Assembly (NCBI RefSeq): GCF_000003605.2
Contig: NW_003125887.1
Span: forward strand, 160,979-202,624
DNA length: 41,646 nt
Direction: 5' to 3'
From: Saccoglossus kowalevskii
Lineage: Eukaryota > Hemichordata > Enteropneusta > Harrimaniidae
This document shows positions 25,301 through 34,169 of the stretch, one piece after another. The notes beneath the pieces are model-generated. The model was given only the letters and a program-made list of their open reading frames with translations. It searched no databases and was not told the origin of the DNA. Position 1 is the first letter of the stretch. Each line of letters begins with the position of its first letter. Position numbers and translations under genes: made by a program.

Positions 25301-28300
25301 TCAAATAGCAGTCCAAATATTAGTTGCCAAGCTTCTATTTTGAAAGGCTAATCTTAAATTTTGAATTTATTTTCATTACGCCTCAAATACTCGCGCAGTT
25401 TTCTTTGATTACTTTAAAATCCTTGCTGAATTGTCACTGTTATGCATTTTGTTATCCCTTGTACACTAAGCTGTGCATTCACATGGATTACACTTGTATG
25501 CAAACCATTCCTCTTTCACACAGGTTGAACATGAGTCCTTCGCCTCGTCAAACCAAAAAAACTAGAGAATCCTCGCAGCTTCGTAGTACACCCATGCGTC
25601 AAGTACGTGGCACGAAGCGACGTCGCATTGATGAAAGTTCAAGCATATCACAGACTGCTACAGCAACTGGTGGAGTGGCGATCACAGAGACTGACACAGA
25701 AGGCAAATTTATCAAGTTACAGAATACAACAGAAAAGGTAACGGTGGAATGCTTGACATTTAATCTATTTCAGTTTTGGTTCTATGCATGTTAATGCATA
25801 ATGTACGTTTTTTTTAAGCATCTTATTTGGCAATCAAAAATGTATATAGTACTGCTGCTTGAATTTGTTACCTTCTTAATCTTTCAAATTAAGTTTTTAT
25901 ATATGTTTCGTGGAAATCAAATCAATAAGACTCCCTAGTTTATCTCGCAATTAGGAAGTTTGCATCATGCAAGCAAGTAACCTTTAGTTGCTTTACAATT
26001 TACCTCTAGGACCAAGCCATGGGCAGCTGGCAGCTGAAAGTTAAGGCAGATGACAACGAGGAAGTCACTTTCAAGTTTACAAACCGTTTTGTGCTGAAGG
26101 CTGGTGCTACAGTAACTGTGTGGTGTCAGGAAGCTGGACAAGGTCACAACCCACCTAGCGACTTGTTGTGGAAGAATCAGAAAAACTTTGGCACTGGTGA
26201 AAAAGTCCAAACCGTATTGGTTGATAGCAGCGGCGAGGTAGGAATATTAATGTTGTTTTAAAAGTTGACTGCGTATTGACTAGTGATATGGACATTAATT
26301 TGAACTTTGATCATTGACCTTTGATGTTCACCTTGCCTTACAATATTAAACTCAATTTAGTCTGTTCGCGGAGTTGACTTCAAATTGTCCTTTCAGTCAC
26401 TGGTTAACCCTGAGTTCGCCATGTACAGTGTTGTAAGAATACTCAAAGGAATGTCTCTGCCGTAGTATGTGTGGTAAACAGTTCGTTTGTTTTGATAAAA
26501 CATAATCTTAATAGAAAAAGTTGATGTTATTAATCACCACTGATTAATTTATAACTGAATTTGTTTTTTTGTCTTACAGGCCATGGCTACTCGTACTCTG
26601 TCTCGTCGTGTCACATACTTGGAATACTCGGAGGGCAGCAGATTAAGTGAGGTGGGCAGTGAAGAGCTCTTTCACCAACAGGTGGTTAGATAGTCAGGGT
26701 TGCAAATTATGCTGACATGAATAAACATAAATAAATACATGTTTTTATGATAAAAGTAAATTTAAAATATTCATTTTTATTTTGGTTTTCTAAAATATAG
26801 TATGAGTAACCCTTTGAACACCACACCTTTAACTGTGGATATTTTGGTCCAGCATTTTGAATGTTTTATGTATTTTCTAAAATTTCTGTGGACCAGATGG
26901 TCATGATTCCTGATTGGCTCACACTGTTTACTTCGTGAAACGCGGTGACAAAAGTTGACTTTGGAGTTCAAAGGGTTAATATCTTTTATGATTTCTGTCA
27001 GATAATCTGTTCACTCATAATGCCACTGACGTTGATGTTTTTGTACTAAAAAGGGGGAAAATTACAGTATTGAAATGTTGCTTAACATGTGATAGTGTTT
27101 GATTTCACTTGTGACAGTGTTGATTTCACATGTGACAGTGTTCGTTTCACATGCGACAGTGTTGATTTCATTTGTGACTGTGTTGATTGATCACGTGTGA
27201 TTGAAGGCTGTTTTCACTTTAGGCTAATAAGTTCCTCTATCCTATGTTTAAACTTGGTTTCATAAATACGAGAAACATCATCTTCCAGATTAGGCATCAA
27301 ATTAGAATCCAGACATGTAGAAGTAGATAAAGTTGGAATAAAGTTGATTGGGCAGTTGGGTTGGTAGTATGAACATTTTGATCAACATTTTTGCACAATT
27401 TTGTGGGTTTTTTTCTGCAATATTTAGCATAATTTCTCATCGGCTACGGGTCCTGATAAAAAATAGGGACAAATCATTCTTGTGTAAATTGTAAAAATGA
27501 CAAAAGTCAAAAATGTTTTAGCATTATTGACAGTGCCCTTTTTCGCATGTGAAATCAACACTTATAAATATTCAAAAATGTAGCAAGCAGAGAACTCAGA
27601 CTGGTCTCTAAGCGCATCTTTTAATATCAACTTTTCAGGCAAACAAAGTTGATATTATTATTTGTTAAATTGATTTACTGAGTATGTTTCTTTCTTGCCT
27701 GTTCACAGTCGGATTCACATGGTTCTGGGGACAGCAATTAACGTCAACCTCTAGTAGGTTATCGTCCCGTTAAATATTTGCTCTGCTTTGCTTTTATCTG
27801 TGCTGCTTTGAGAACTTTATAATTAAAACCGAATTAATCGTTAAATGATATTTTACCCCTAGAATTACGATTAAAACCTAATATCTTTATTCTGTAAAAA
27901 GATGACCTGGCATTTATTAGTAATGATTGATTTGATTGGCTTTTTACATATGGGGGAGAAATGTCCATGGAACACTATTTCGTCTAAATAGTCACTTTAG
28001 TTCACTATTGGCTTGCAAAATATCAATTTAGAAACCATTTGAATCCCTGCATTGGCTGTAGTATGACGCACATGTCGAATTTATTAATTTTGGTGCATGA
28101 AAAATGATGCTGATTTCCATGTTTAACGCAACATTTTGTTGATGCACAGAAAATGGAGAATGTATTTCGGATCTTTAACTCAGCATAGTGCATCTGGCGC
28201 CAGTACGTATCCAGACGATATTGCAACCAAAGCTGGATAGAGAACCGATCACATTTTCCACAATTAATCTGCCTGCATGACAAAGTGTCTGCTAGGTGTT

Positions 28301-29263
28301 ATCACTTGGTATGACTGCATGACAATTCAGTGTCTGCTTGTTGTCTTCTTGTATGGCTACCTGTTCAGATACACAGGTTGTTGGTAAAACCTGACATACC
28401 ATCCTATTTGCCTGTGTATTGTGTCTCATATTGAATTCATGAGTAAGCTGTACTATGTTGCCTGATTACTAAGACTGCTGCTATTCACTTTTATCGTGCC
28501 GCGGCCGTTGCTGACTATTTGCATCCCAAGCCTCATTTTCACATTAACTAAACGTATTGATGTCATTGCAGTGGGCTTGAATCGAGGCATGGAAAGCATT
28601 GGTCCGTAGAAGTCGCGGCATGATAAAAGCAAATTAGATTACCATATTTGCTTTATGAGTGGCACATCCTTTTGAGGTGTCTATGATCATAATAAGTCAT
28701 ATTTTAATGATCTAGCATACAATGAATGTTATTTTTTGGTTGATGTGCGCTTCTATTAATAGAGAAAAACGGTATTTTGAGCCTGACAATTCTCAAACAA
28801 ATGCCAAATTAAACATATAAAAATGGTCATTTCCTGACTTGCCAATTAAAGTGCTTTATGGTTTACGCTAATCAATATTTTGATCATCTTTGCACTCCAA
28901 ATCAATGTTCTGTCTCCATGGTACCTGGTTTAATAGTGCATCTCTAAAAATTAAAATAAACAGGCATTTCTAATATAGGAAATGTGGTGATTATATAACT
29001 TATGTAGTAAAGTAGTTACTGATTTTTGTAGCAGTCATCATTTTTCTGAGGTCCAATGACAGTGTCAGTGACTTTACAAGGTTTTGTCTTCTCATGTTTT
29101 AAAAAAAAATTGTGAAAATTTCTAGCAATTCAACTGTTTACAAATTCTTATCCTAGTAGTTGCCTATTTTGATTAAATTGCTGTTCATTGAAATTAAACC
29201 TCGCTTTGTTTTTTCCCTTTTCAGGGTGACCCACAACAGAAGACTGGATGTGTTGTCATGTAA
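16004..29263 (+). CDS. LMNB: B-type nuclear lamin, complete gene (nine coding exons, 587 aa)
   Basis: Nuclear intermediate-filament protein that polymerises under the inner nuclear membrane. Joining 16004-16383, 21725-22007, 23467-23637, 24112-24237, 24435-24655, 25524-25737, 26010-26237, 26580-26681 and 29225-29263 gives an uninterrupted 1764-base CDS, with GT..AG at every intron. The head (1-34) carries SPLSPTR, the CDK1-type site before the rod. The rod (about 35-393) begins [20 protein letters not shown] and ends with the conserved [18 protein letters not shown] second SPSP site lies at 398-401, a KRRR nuclear localisation signal at 425-428 and an Ig-like lamin tail domain at about 437-560. 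FHQQ precedes the end piece [12 protein letters not shown], whose CVVM is a CaaX box predicted to be farnesylated. The start ATG is the first in frame (G at -3 and +4). Alternative 3' ends are listed separately. Confidence 0.97.
17130..18021. mobile_element. 892-bp terminal-inverted-repeat element in lamin intron 1
   Basis: TACCGTACTCGACCGCGTTA at 17,130 is mirrored at the other end by TAACGCGGTCGAGTATGGTA (to 18,021), 23 of 24 bases matching over the full arm. TA at both ends fits a TA target site, as in the Tc1/mariner/pogo group. Both ends also carry a subterminal GGGTGGGCGCTT-GCCCGGGC-like block in the same orientation. No transposase is present. A 42-codon minus-strand frame (17,481-17,353) starting [14 protein letters not shown] may be a remnant of one. 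The pogo-like assignment is inference. Confidence 0.75.
18021..20576. other. Lamin intron 1, middle part
   Basis: Intronic DNA with no gene. It includes a 16-bp doublet AATAATGCTTGGAATC (18,675-18,690 and 18,695-18,710), a cluster of ACTATAGT palindromes at 19,744-19,780, and a bipartite hairpin at 20,265-20,301 (CCTTCAG..AGGGC paired with GCCCT.CTGAAGG). Confidence 0.6.
20577..20654. mobile_element. TTAA-flanked 70-bp miniature element in lamin intron 1
   Basis: TTAA at 20,577-20,580 and 20,651-20,654 enclose a 70-bp body. Its ends are inverted: CTCATCGCCTGCCGA on the left and, as complement of the right, CATTTGCCTGCCGAAAG. This is the architecture of a piggyBac-type MITE. No coding content. 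Confidence 0.65.
21177..21191 (+). repeat. 15-base poly-G run
   Basis: An uninterrupted run of 15 G in lamin intron 1, about 530 bases before exon 2. Such runs are prone to length errors in assemblies. Confidence 0.8.
21725..22007 (+). CDS. LMNB: Lamin exon 2 (coil 1B)
   Basis: Acceptor TTTGCGTAG|A, donor CAG|GTAAGA. The 283 bases encode residues 127-221, a heptad-rich coil 1B segment with [20 protein letters not shown], a strongly conserved lamin block. Its length equals the sum of vertebrate lamin A exons 2 and 3 (157 + 126, from memory), so one vertebrate intron is missing here. Confidence 0.96.
23467..23637 (+). CDS. LMNB: Lamin exon 3 (end of coil 1B, linker, start of coil 2)
   Basis: Acceptor TTTTAACAG|G, donor AAG|GTATTG, 171 bases in phase 0, residues 222-278. 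It contains [20 protein letters not shown], matching the conserved RLVEVDSGRQ...YE region of lamins. Same length as vertebrate lamin A exon 4. Confidence 0.95.
24112..24237 (+). CDS. LMNB: Lamin exon 4 (coil 2)
   Basis: Acceptor TTTTCCAG|A, donor CAG|GTAGGT, 126 bases in phase 0, residues 279-320. A heptad-containing coiled-coil segment. Same length as vertebrate lamin A exon 5. Confidence 0.95.
24435..24655 (+). CDS. LMNB: Lamin exon 5 (coil 2 and rod end)
   Basis: Acceptor CCCGACAG|A, donor CAG|GTAGGT, 221 bases, ending two bases into codon 394. It carries the rod-end consensus [19 protein letters not shown], needed for head-to-tail assembly in intermediate filaments. Same length as vertebrate lamin A exon 6. 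Confidence 0.97.
25524..25737 (+). CDS. LMNB: Lamin exon 6 (C-terminal CDK site, NLS, start of tail domain)
   Basis: Acceptor TTTCACACAG|G, donor AAG|GTAACG, 214 bases, residues 394-465. LNMSPSPR lies just after the rod and matches the second mitotic phosphorylation site. GTKRRRID is the nuclear localisation signal. [20 protein letters not shown] opens the Ig-like lamin tail fold. Confidence 0.96.
26010..26237 (+). CDS. LMNB: Lamin exon 7 (Ig-like tail domain core)
   Basis: Acceptor TTACCTCTAG|G, donor GAG|GTAGGA, 228 bases in phase 0, residues 466-541. [19 protein letters not shown] and [20 protein letters not shown] are textbook lamin tail strands. The length equals vertebrate lamin A exons 8 plus 9 (108 + 120), so a second vertebrate intron is absent. 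Confidence 0.97.
26580..26681 (+). CDS. LMNB: Lamin exon 8 (end of tail domain)
   Basis: Acceptor GTCTTACAG|G, 102 bases in phase 0, residues 542-575, ending SEELFHQQ. The donor CAACAG|GTGGTT is weaker than the others in the gene and the frame runs on into the intron, which permits the retained-intron end described next. FHQQ immediately before the CaaX exon is typical of B-type lamins. Confidence 0.95.
26682..26735 (+). CDS. LMNB: Alternative lamin 3' end B: read-through of exon 8, no CaaX
   Basis: If the exon 8 donor is not used, the frame adds VVR and stops at TAG 26,691-26,693. Two AATAAA signals follow at 26,720-26,725 and 26,730-26,735, and then a U-rich stretch, which is a credible poly(A) site. 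The product would be 578 aa with the full tail domain but no CaaX box, so it would be neither farnesylated nor carboxymethylated. The signals are seen in the sequence. Use in cells is inference. Confidence 0.55.
26806..26979. mobile_element. TTAA-type miniature element in lamin intron 8
   Basis: The ends CCCTTTGAACACCA (26,810) and TGGAGTTCAAAGGG (to 26,975) are inverted repeats matching at 13 of 14 positions. TTAA flanks the right end, and GTAA, probably a mutated copy, flanks the left. CCC termini plus TTAA target fit a piggyBac-type MITE. It sits just past the alternative poly(A) site. Confidence 0.65.
27085..27190. repeat. 21-22-bp tandem repeat, five degenerate copies, in lamin intron 8
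   Basis: The unit is close to ACATGTGACAGTGTTGATTTC, repeated five times with substitutions. A complementary string CATGTGAAATCAACA recurs alone at 27,546-27,560, so the transcript could fold back over about 400 bases. Confidence 0.75.
27709..27741 (+). CDS. LMNB: Alternative lamin terminal exon C: hydrophilic end, no CaaX
   Basis: TATGTTTCTTTCTTGCCTGT followed by TCACAG is an excellent polypyrimidine tract and acceptor (AG at 27,707-27,708). Joined in phase 0 to exon 8 it adds [10 protein letters not shown] and stops at TAA 27,739-27,741. A weaker poly(A) variant ATTAAA lies at 27,822-27,827. The product would be 585 aa and lack the CaaX box. It may instead be a cryptic acceptor. No expression evidence is available. 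Confidence 0.4.
   Translation, partial: SDSHGSGDSN
29225..29263 (+). CDS. LMNB: Lamin exon 9 (CaaX exon)
   Basis: Acceptor TTTTTCCCTTTTCAG|G, 12 codons, [12 protein letters not shown] then TAA. Cys584-Val-Val-Met is a CaaX motif, and a C-terminal Met favours farnesyltransferase. The prenylated end anchors B-type lamins to the inner nuclear membrane. The sequence resembles the GDPR...C-x-x-M end of vertebrate lamin B2. Confidence 0.95.
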   Translation, partial: GDPQQKTGCVVM

Positions 29264-30168
29264 GCCGTTGCCATGGAATTTAATGGACTTTAGTCATGTC
29301 CATATTATAATCATTCAGCATGATTTAGATGGATTTTATACAGATCAGCACAAGTTAGCTTTTATTTTTATTATAATTATTATTTTTATATAATTGTAAT
29401 ACATTCAATTGTTCTATATTCTGATATCGTCGTTGCGTATAGAGGAAAGTCTTGTATAGATGATGCCAAGCATGTGGTCAAACTATTTGTGATGTACACG
29501 TCTAAGGAATTCCGATCATACCGCTCAACTACCAGTAAACCATGGAGGCTGTGTTTTTGACCATTTGAATAGGAATCGTCTTTAATTCATCCTTGACGAC
29601 TGAGCGTTTTTATGTGGTAAGACGAACAAGCCCACAAAACTTGAGAACCCTTCCACTGCTTTTACTGGGCGTGTTTGTGAAGCAATTAATTGTGGTGTAT
29701 CCAAACTCAAATTTGATGTATTGTTTCACATTTTAGGATTCCTACTCAATATTCCAATTTATTGTCTCATTTTTAATAATTTTCTGTTAAATTTCATTAT
29801 GAATTATATAGAAATAAATGGTGATAGATAGCGTTGAATAGTTTCAGGTAGGGTATAAAGTAACTGTCGTAGCATGTTGACGTTTTTTTTATCAACTTTG
29901 TCTTCTCGCTTCAGTACAATTATTGTCAGTTTCAGTATATTTGTACAGCTGAGTTGAGTGTACATGAAATACAGATTTTAAACGTTTTCTAGTGACCCCT
30001 TTTTTCAGGTCATGCTTTTCAAGTCAACATACTAGTTTATCTTTGGCCGTTTATGAACCGTCACACCTCAATTTGACAGACATTATTTTTATGGTGCTAT
30101 TAATATTGATTTGTGTGTCCTGCTATTATTGATCCAAACTATAGGTAATCCATTAAGATTTCAATAAA
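29264..30168 (+). terminator. Lamin 3' UTR and candidate poly(A) signals
   Basis: AT-rich DNA follows the stop. AATAAA occurs at 29,813-29,818 and again at 30,163-30,168. Either could end the CaaX transcript. The first gives a 3' UTR of about 570 bases. Confidence 0.45.
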
Positions 30169-30182
30169 GGTTTAGTTCACAA

Positions 30183-30345
30183 TTAAAGGGACACCTTCCA
30201 GTTAAGCCTAATCTCACAACAAATTTACTTTCTGGGTTAAAGTCACAATGGATAACAAAAGATAGATTAACATTGTAAATAACATAAACAATAGTGTCCC
30301 ATGATTCTTTGGTGCAATCCATGGGATTGAGCGGTTCCCCTTTAA
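30183..30345. mobile_element. Possible TTAA-flanked miniature element downstream of lamin
   Basis: TTAA at 30,183-30,186 and 30,342-30,345 flank a 155-bp body. Its ends are weakly inverted: AGGGACACC on the left and AGGGGAACC as complement of the right. The short match makes this less certain than the other TTAA-flanked elements. Confidence 0.45.
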
Positions 30346-30397
30346 GTTCACTCGTACACTGTAATGAGCAATGTCTGAATTGTTAAAGATACTGCTT

Positions 30398-30787
30398 NNN
30401 NNNNNNNNNNNNNNNNNNNNNNNNNNNNNNNNNNNNNNNNNNNNNNNNNNNNNNNNNNNNNNNNNNNNNNNNNNNNNNNNNNNNNNNNNNNNNNNNNNNN
30501 NNNNNNNNNNNNNNNNNNNNNNNNNNNNNNNNNNNNNNNNNNNNNNNNNNNNNNNNNNNNNNNNNNNNNNNNNNNNNNNNNNNNNNNNNNNNNNNNNNNN
30601 NNNNNNNNNNNNNNNNNNNNNNNNNNNNNNNNNNNNNNNNNNNNNNNNNNNNNNNNNNNNNNNNNNNNNNNNNNNNNNNNNNNNNNNNNNNNNNNNNNNN
30701 NNNNNNNNNNNNNNNNNNNNNNNNNNNNNNNNNNNNNNNNNNNNNNNNNNNNNNNNNNNNNNNNNNNNNNNNNNNNNNNNNNNNNNN
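30398..30787. other. Assembly gap (390 N)
   Basis: An uninterrupted run of N. Any reading frame drawn across it is meaningless. Confidence 1.
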
Positions 30788-30954
30788 AGTGGACTGAAGT
30801 GGAGTGTGTTAGGGGCACCAAATTGTAATCGGTGATATAGCTGGGGCACACAGATCTTGGAAGTCTTAGTAACCAGTGGACTATGATGTCATAATTACTG
30901 TTGAACCTATGATGTCACCATATTATTATGTGATGTCATTTTAGTAACCCAACG

Positions 30955-31052
30955 TTAAAGTGCAGTGGTTGTTACAGTAATCAACATTAGACTCGGTGAC
31001 GTACACATCTCTTGTAAAATGCATGTTCTTTGTGACAACCACTGCCCTTTAA
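30955..31052. mobile_element. TTAA-flanked 90-bp miniature element, family 1 copy a
   Basis: TTAA at both ends encloses inverted ends AGTGCAGTGGTTGTTACAG and, as complement of the right, AGGGCAGTGGTTGTCACAAA. It shares terminal sequence with the element at 36,398-36,515. Just left of it is a cluster of GATGTCA strings (30,881-30,945). Confidence 0.7.
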
Positions 31053-31059
31053 AGTGAAT

Positions 31060-32978
31060 TTGACCAGTACAAATTGTGTAATCTTGTATTTTTATCTTTG
31101 TATGTTAAAAACCCATACACGTGGAGTGTCAAATCTTTAAAGTATGACCCATGTTACCAGAATGCTTATTTAATTTTCTGTAAGGCCCTATTCGTGGGTG
31201 CTTCTTTTTTGTCATTGGGAAAAAGAAGTCTCCAGAAGTTTGCTTGAATTACCGAAATGTTATTTTTTTATTTTACATGTATTTTAATTTTGCAGTATTA
31301 CGTTAGTTTAGTTACATAGGTACCAAATTGAAATACACTTGTGCAATTTGCATTCCTTTGAAGTCCTACCCTCTTATTTCATCTAAACATGTTTTATCCA
31401 TTATGGGACGTCCGTTCCACTTCAAAAATATCCCAATATTTACGTCTTTACTTGTGCACTCGAGTGCCATACGTTTTCTGGCTAAAAATAAATCGTGTTA
31501 GCAAAATTGCCAATGACCCAAATTTAGTGGGTTTTGTCACTACTTTAAATATGTAGTATATTTTAAATTATGTTTTGTACCTGTGAACATGCTTTGTTTA
31601 TAAACAAGTGTAACTTTGGTCAGTGTTGAATTGCCAGCTTGAATGAAATCGCCCTCTTTTGCATATCCCTGAATAACTGTAGAGATTCATTCATGAGAAT
31701 TTGGTGATTGTCTCACAATGTATCTTGTTATTGTAATTCAGTTTGCATTAAAATTTTCTCTGTTCACAAAGATGCTTGTATTTGTAGATTTTTGTGTCTC
31801 TTGTGCAAATTTGCAGGTACATATAAGATGAAAATGTACCCTGAAATGTATGTATAAATGTAACCAACGGCAACGATCTATAGCTCTATGTAGTTTACAA
31901 GACCATCTTTTGCTGTAGATTGGACATGGACCCCTTAGGTCAGTGTTTTTTGTTACATATCCCAACAATATTTTGCCTGCCATTTCAGTCATAACATGCT
32001 TTAAAATCAGTATGGTCAAAACAACATCAAATGTTGGGCATTCTCCAAAAATCTCAAAGGTCAAAATATGCCAGTTTTTCCAAAATGAATGTACATGTAA
32101 TTTACAAACAAGCAGCCTCTCAGCTGAGATAGTTCTACTGTTAGCAATGCACATTTCAAATAAAGAACTGAACAAATTTGAGAGGTCTACCAGAGGTCCC
32201 TATATGTATAGTATCAAAGCAATTGGACTTGCTGTTTTCAACAAGAAACCAAAAATATTCATTGAAATTAGATTATTGAAGATATCATGAAATGAACATA
32301 TATGAGAGGTCCACCCTATACTACATATATATATATATATATATATATGCAATATCAAAGCAAACTGGACTTGTAGTTTTCAAGAAGTCTTAAGAGTAAA
32401 AAGCTGACATGGATGACGACTGACAATCGCTCGTATGATAAGCTCTGCTCAACAAAGTCAGCAGCAGAGCTAAAAATGTGTGATGTTCTGAATTTGCATG
32501 AAATGTGTACTTCAGCTGCAACATTGCCAGCTTACACATGTGACAGGAACCAATCTCGTAAATCATAAACCTTAGAAAATGGACATGAAACTGGATTGAC
32601 ATGGATGCCAGGGTGCAGCAAAACAAAATCAGAATTACTGTTACCGGTAACAACTATTTAGTAAAACTAAACAGCCAAGTACTTTTTAACGATATACGCA
32701 ACTAAAAATTGGGATGGTAATAGTTTTTACAGAAAAGGCTAACAAATAAGGATAATTTTCCCCACAATGAAACGAAAACTGTCAAACTTGTATTGATATC
32801 GAACAAGTGGATTTGTTGTATAATATTTAGAACCTGTGATAAATATGAATGTTGGCACAGTGTTTCGTGATGCAGTTTTATCCATAATGCATTAATGGAT
32901 TAACTGTTGCACAAAGCAAGTTAAATTATCATTTGACTCTGGCAGTCCCTATCCCAGTTTTCTGAGCTCTATTGTTGA
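31060..32978. other. Gene-free stretch between lamin and MARCH genes
   Basis: No gene is supportable. It holds an imperfect direct duplication (32,205-32,245 and 32,350-32,390, sharing ATCAAAGCAA-TGGACTTG-GTTTTCAA), and an (AT)n microsatellite at 32,324-32,348 between the two copies. Confidence 0.55.
32324..32348. repeat. (AT)n microsatellite
   Basis: About 12 uninterrupted AT dinucleotides. Confidence 0.9.
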
Positions 32979-33441
32979 ATCCACAGGGCAGCGGACATCT
33001 GGGCATTTTCACCGCCTGGCAATAACTGATTAATGGCATTTTGTTTTGTTTCAGCCATATTTTGTTTTCAACTGCTGGTGCATAACATGTTTGTTTTTTT
33101 CGGTATGAAGGTCGAGCATTTTTGTCGAGTAAAGGACGGTCACGCCGTTTGTTGTTGCCCTGCTGGGCATTTTCATCGCCTGGCAACCTTCGCAGAAAAC
33201 GGTACTTTGGGATGGTTGTTGAGACTCCCCTGAACAGTGCAACAAGTTTAGCCCCACGTGTGTAACATATATAAATTCGGTTGTTCAAGATTACTTCAAA
33301 GTTGAGTTTGTGTTTTCTTGAATTTTCACCGGCTCGACTGGCGTTCCACAGAAGCGCGTGCAGAGCCCATAGAAATGCATGGTACAGTGGTGCGCTCTTA
33401 GCCAGGTGGAACATCTTGTGACGTAGCTCCGCCCCGAAGAT
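32979..33441. mobile_element. Copy B of the ~320-bp inverted-repeat element, carrying a 142-bp insert
   Basis: The ends ATCCACAGGGCAGCGGACAT and GAGCTCCGCCCCGAAGAT-like sequence correspond to those of copy A at 15,067-15,390, and most of the interior aligns. Unlike copy A, it holds an extra block at 33,023-33,164, bounded on both sides by a 22-bp near-identical repeat (GGGCATTTTCACCGCCTGGC and two more bases, 33,001-33,022; GGGCATTTTCATCGCCTGGC and two more, 33,165-33,186). Confidence 0.68.
33023..33164. repeat. 142-bp cassette, also present at 34,027-34,166
   Basis: The block from AATAACTGATTAATGGCATT to GTTGTTGCCCTGCT is almost identical to 34,027-34,166, including GGACGGTCACGCCGTTTG. The second copy lacks the surrounding inverted-repeat element. 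The cassette has no inverted ends of its own. Confidence 0.8.
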
Positions 33442-33510
33442 AGACTTGTAAAAACATAGTTGCAGGTGTGTGTTTAGTACATGCCATGACGTACCAATAA
33501 TTGTTAGGCC

Positions 33511-33787
33511 ATTATGATAGGAAGGTGGCCACACAGCCCTGTCACGTAGTCCCAAATTATCATGGGAAGGTGGCCACACAGCCCTGTCACGTAGTCCCAA
33601 ATTATCATAGGAAGGTGGCCACACAGCCCTGTCACTTAGTCCCAAATGATGATAGGAAGGTGGCCACACAGCCCTGTCACTTAGTCCCAAATTATGATAG
33701 GAAGGTGGCCACACAGCCCTGTCACGTAGTCCCAAATTATGATAGGAAAGTGGCCACACAGCCCTGTCATGTAGTCCCAAATTATGA
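33511..33787. repeat. 45-bp tandem repeat, six copies
   Basis: GAAGGTGGCCACACAGCCCT starts copies at 33,521, 33,566, 33,611, 33,656, 33,701 and 33,746 (the last reads GAAAG). The period is exactly 45 bases, a multiple of three, so frames stay open on both strands (15-residue repeat containing NLGLRDRAVWPPS on the minus strand). I read this as a minisatellite, not a gene. Confidence 0.9.
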
Positions 33788-34026
33788 AATGACAGCGGTG
33801 CATCTATGGTTGAATTTGTATTATACAATAATTGCAGACAATATAGTTTGGTTTGAAAAGATGCAGAAATGACATTTTCGTCTATGCCTGACCAGTGAAT
33901 TTATTTTTACTACGTGGCCATCAGTCACAATTTTATAGCACAAAATATGTATCTGATACCGACAAATCAAAAATATTATCACACGAATGAAAAACAAATT
34001 TTTTTTTCCACAGTGGAGTTAGTAAT

Positions 34027-34166
34027 AATAACTGATTAATGGCATTTTGTTTTGTTTCAGCCATATTTTGTTCTCAACTGCTGGTGCATAACATGTTTTT
34101 TTTTTCGGTATGAAGGTCGAGCATATTTGAGTAAAGGACGGTCACGCCGTTTGTTGTTGCCCTGCT
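34027..34166. repeat. Second copy of the 142-bp cassette
   Basis: Matches 33,021-33,164 in the same orientation with a few substitutions and small deletions. Unrelated DNA flanks it on both sides. Confidence 0.8.
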
Positions 34167-34169
34167 TCT

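Noticed and set aside
30214..30851. Long frames across the N run
   Set aside because: They consist of undetermined bases.
33511..33787. CRISPR-like array
   Set aside because: The 45-bp units are contiguous with no unique spacers, and the DNA is from an animal. The same applies to the 80-bp array at 40,915-41,646.
32929..33828. 299-codon minus-strand frame
   Set aside because: It is made of the 45-bp minisatellite (period divisible by three) and a transposable element also found at 15,067-15,390. Length alone is not evidence of a protein here.
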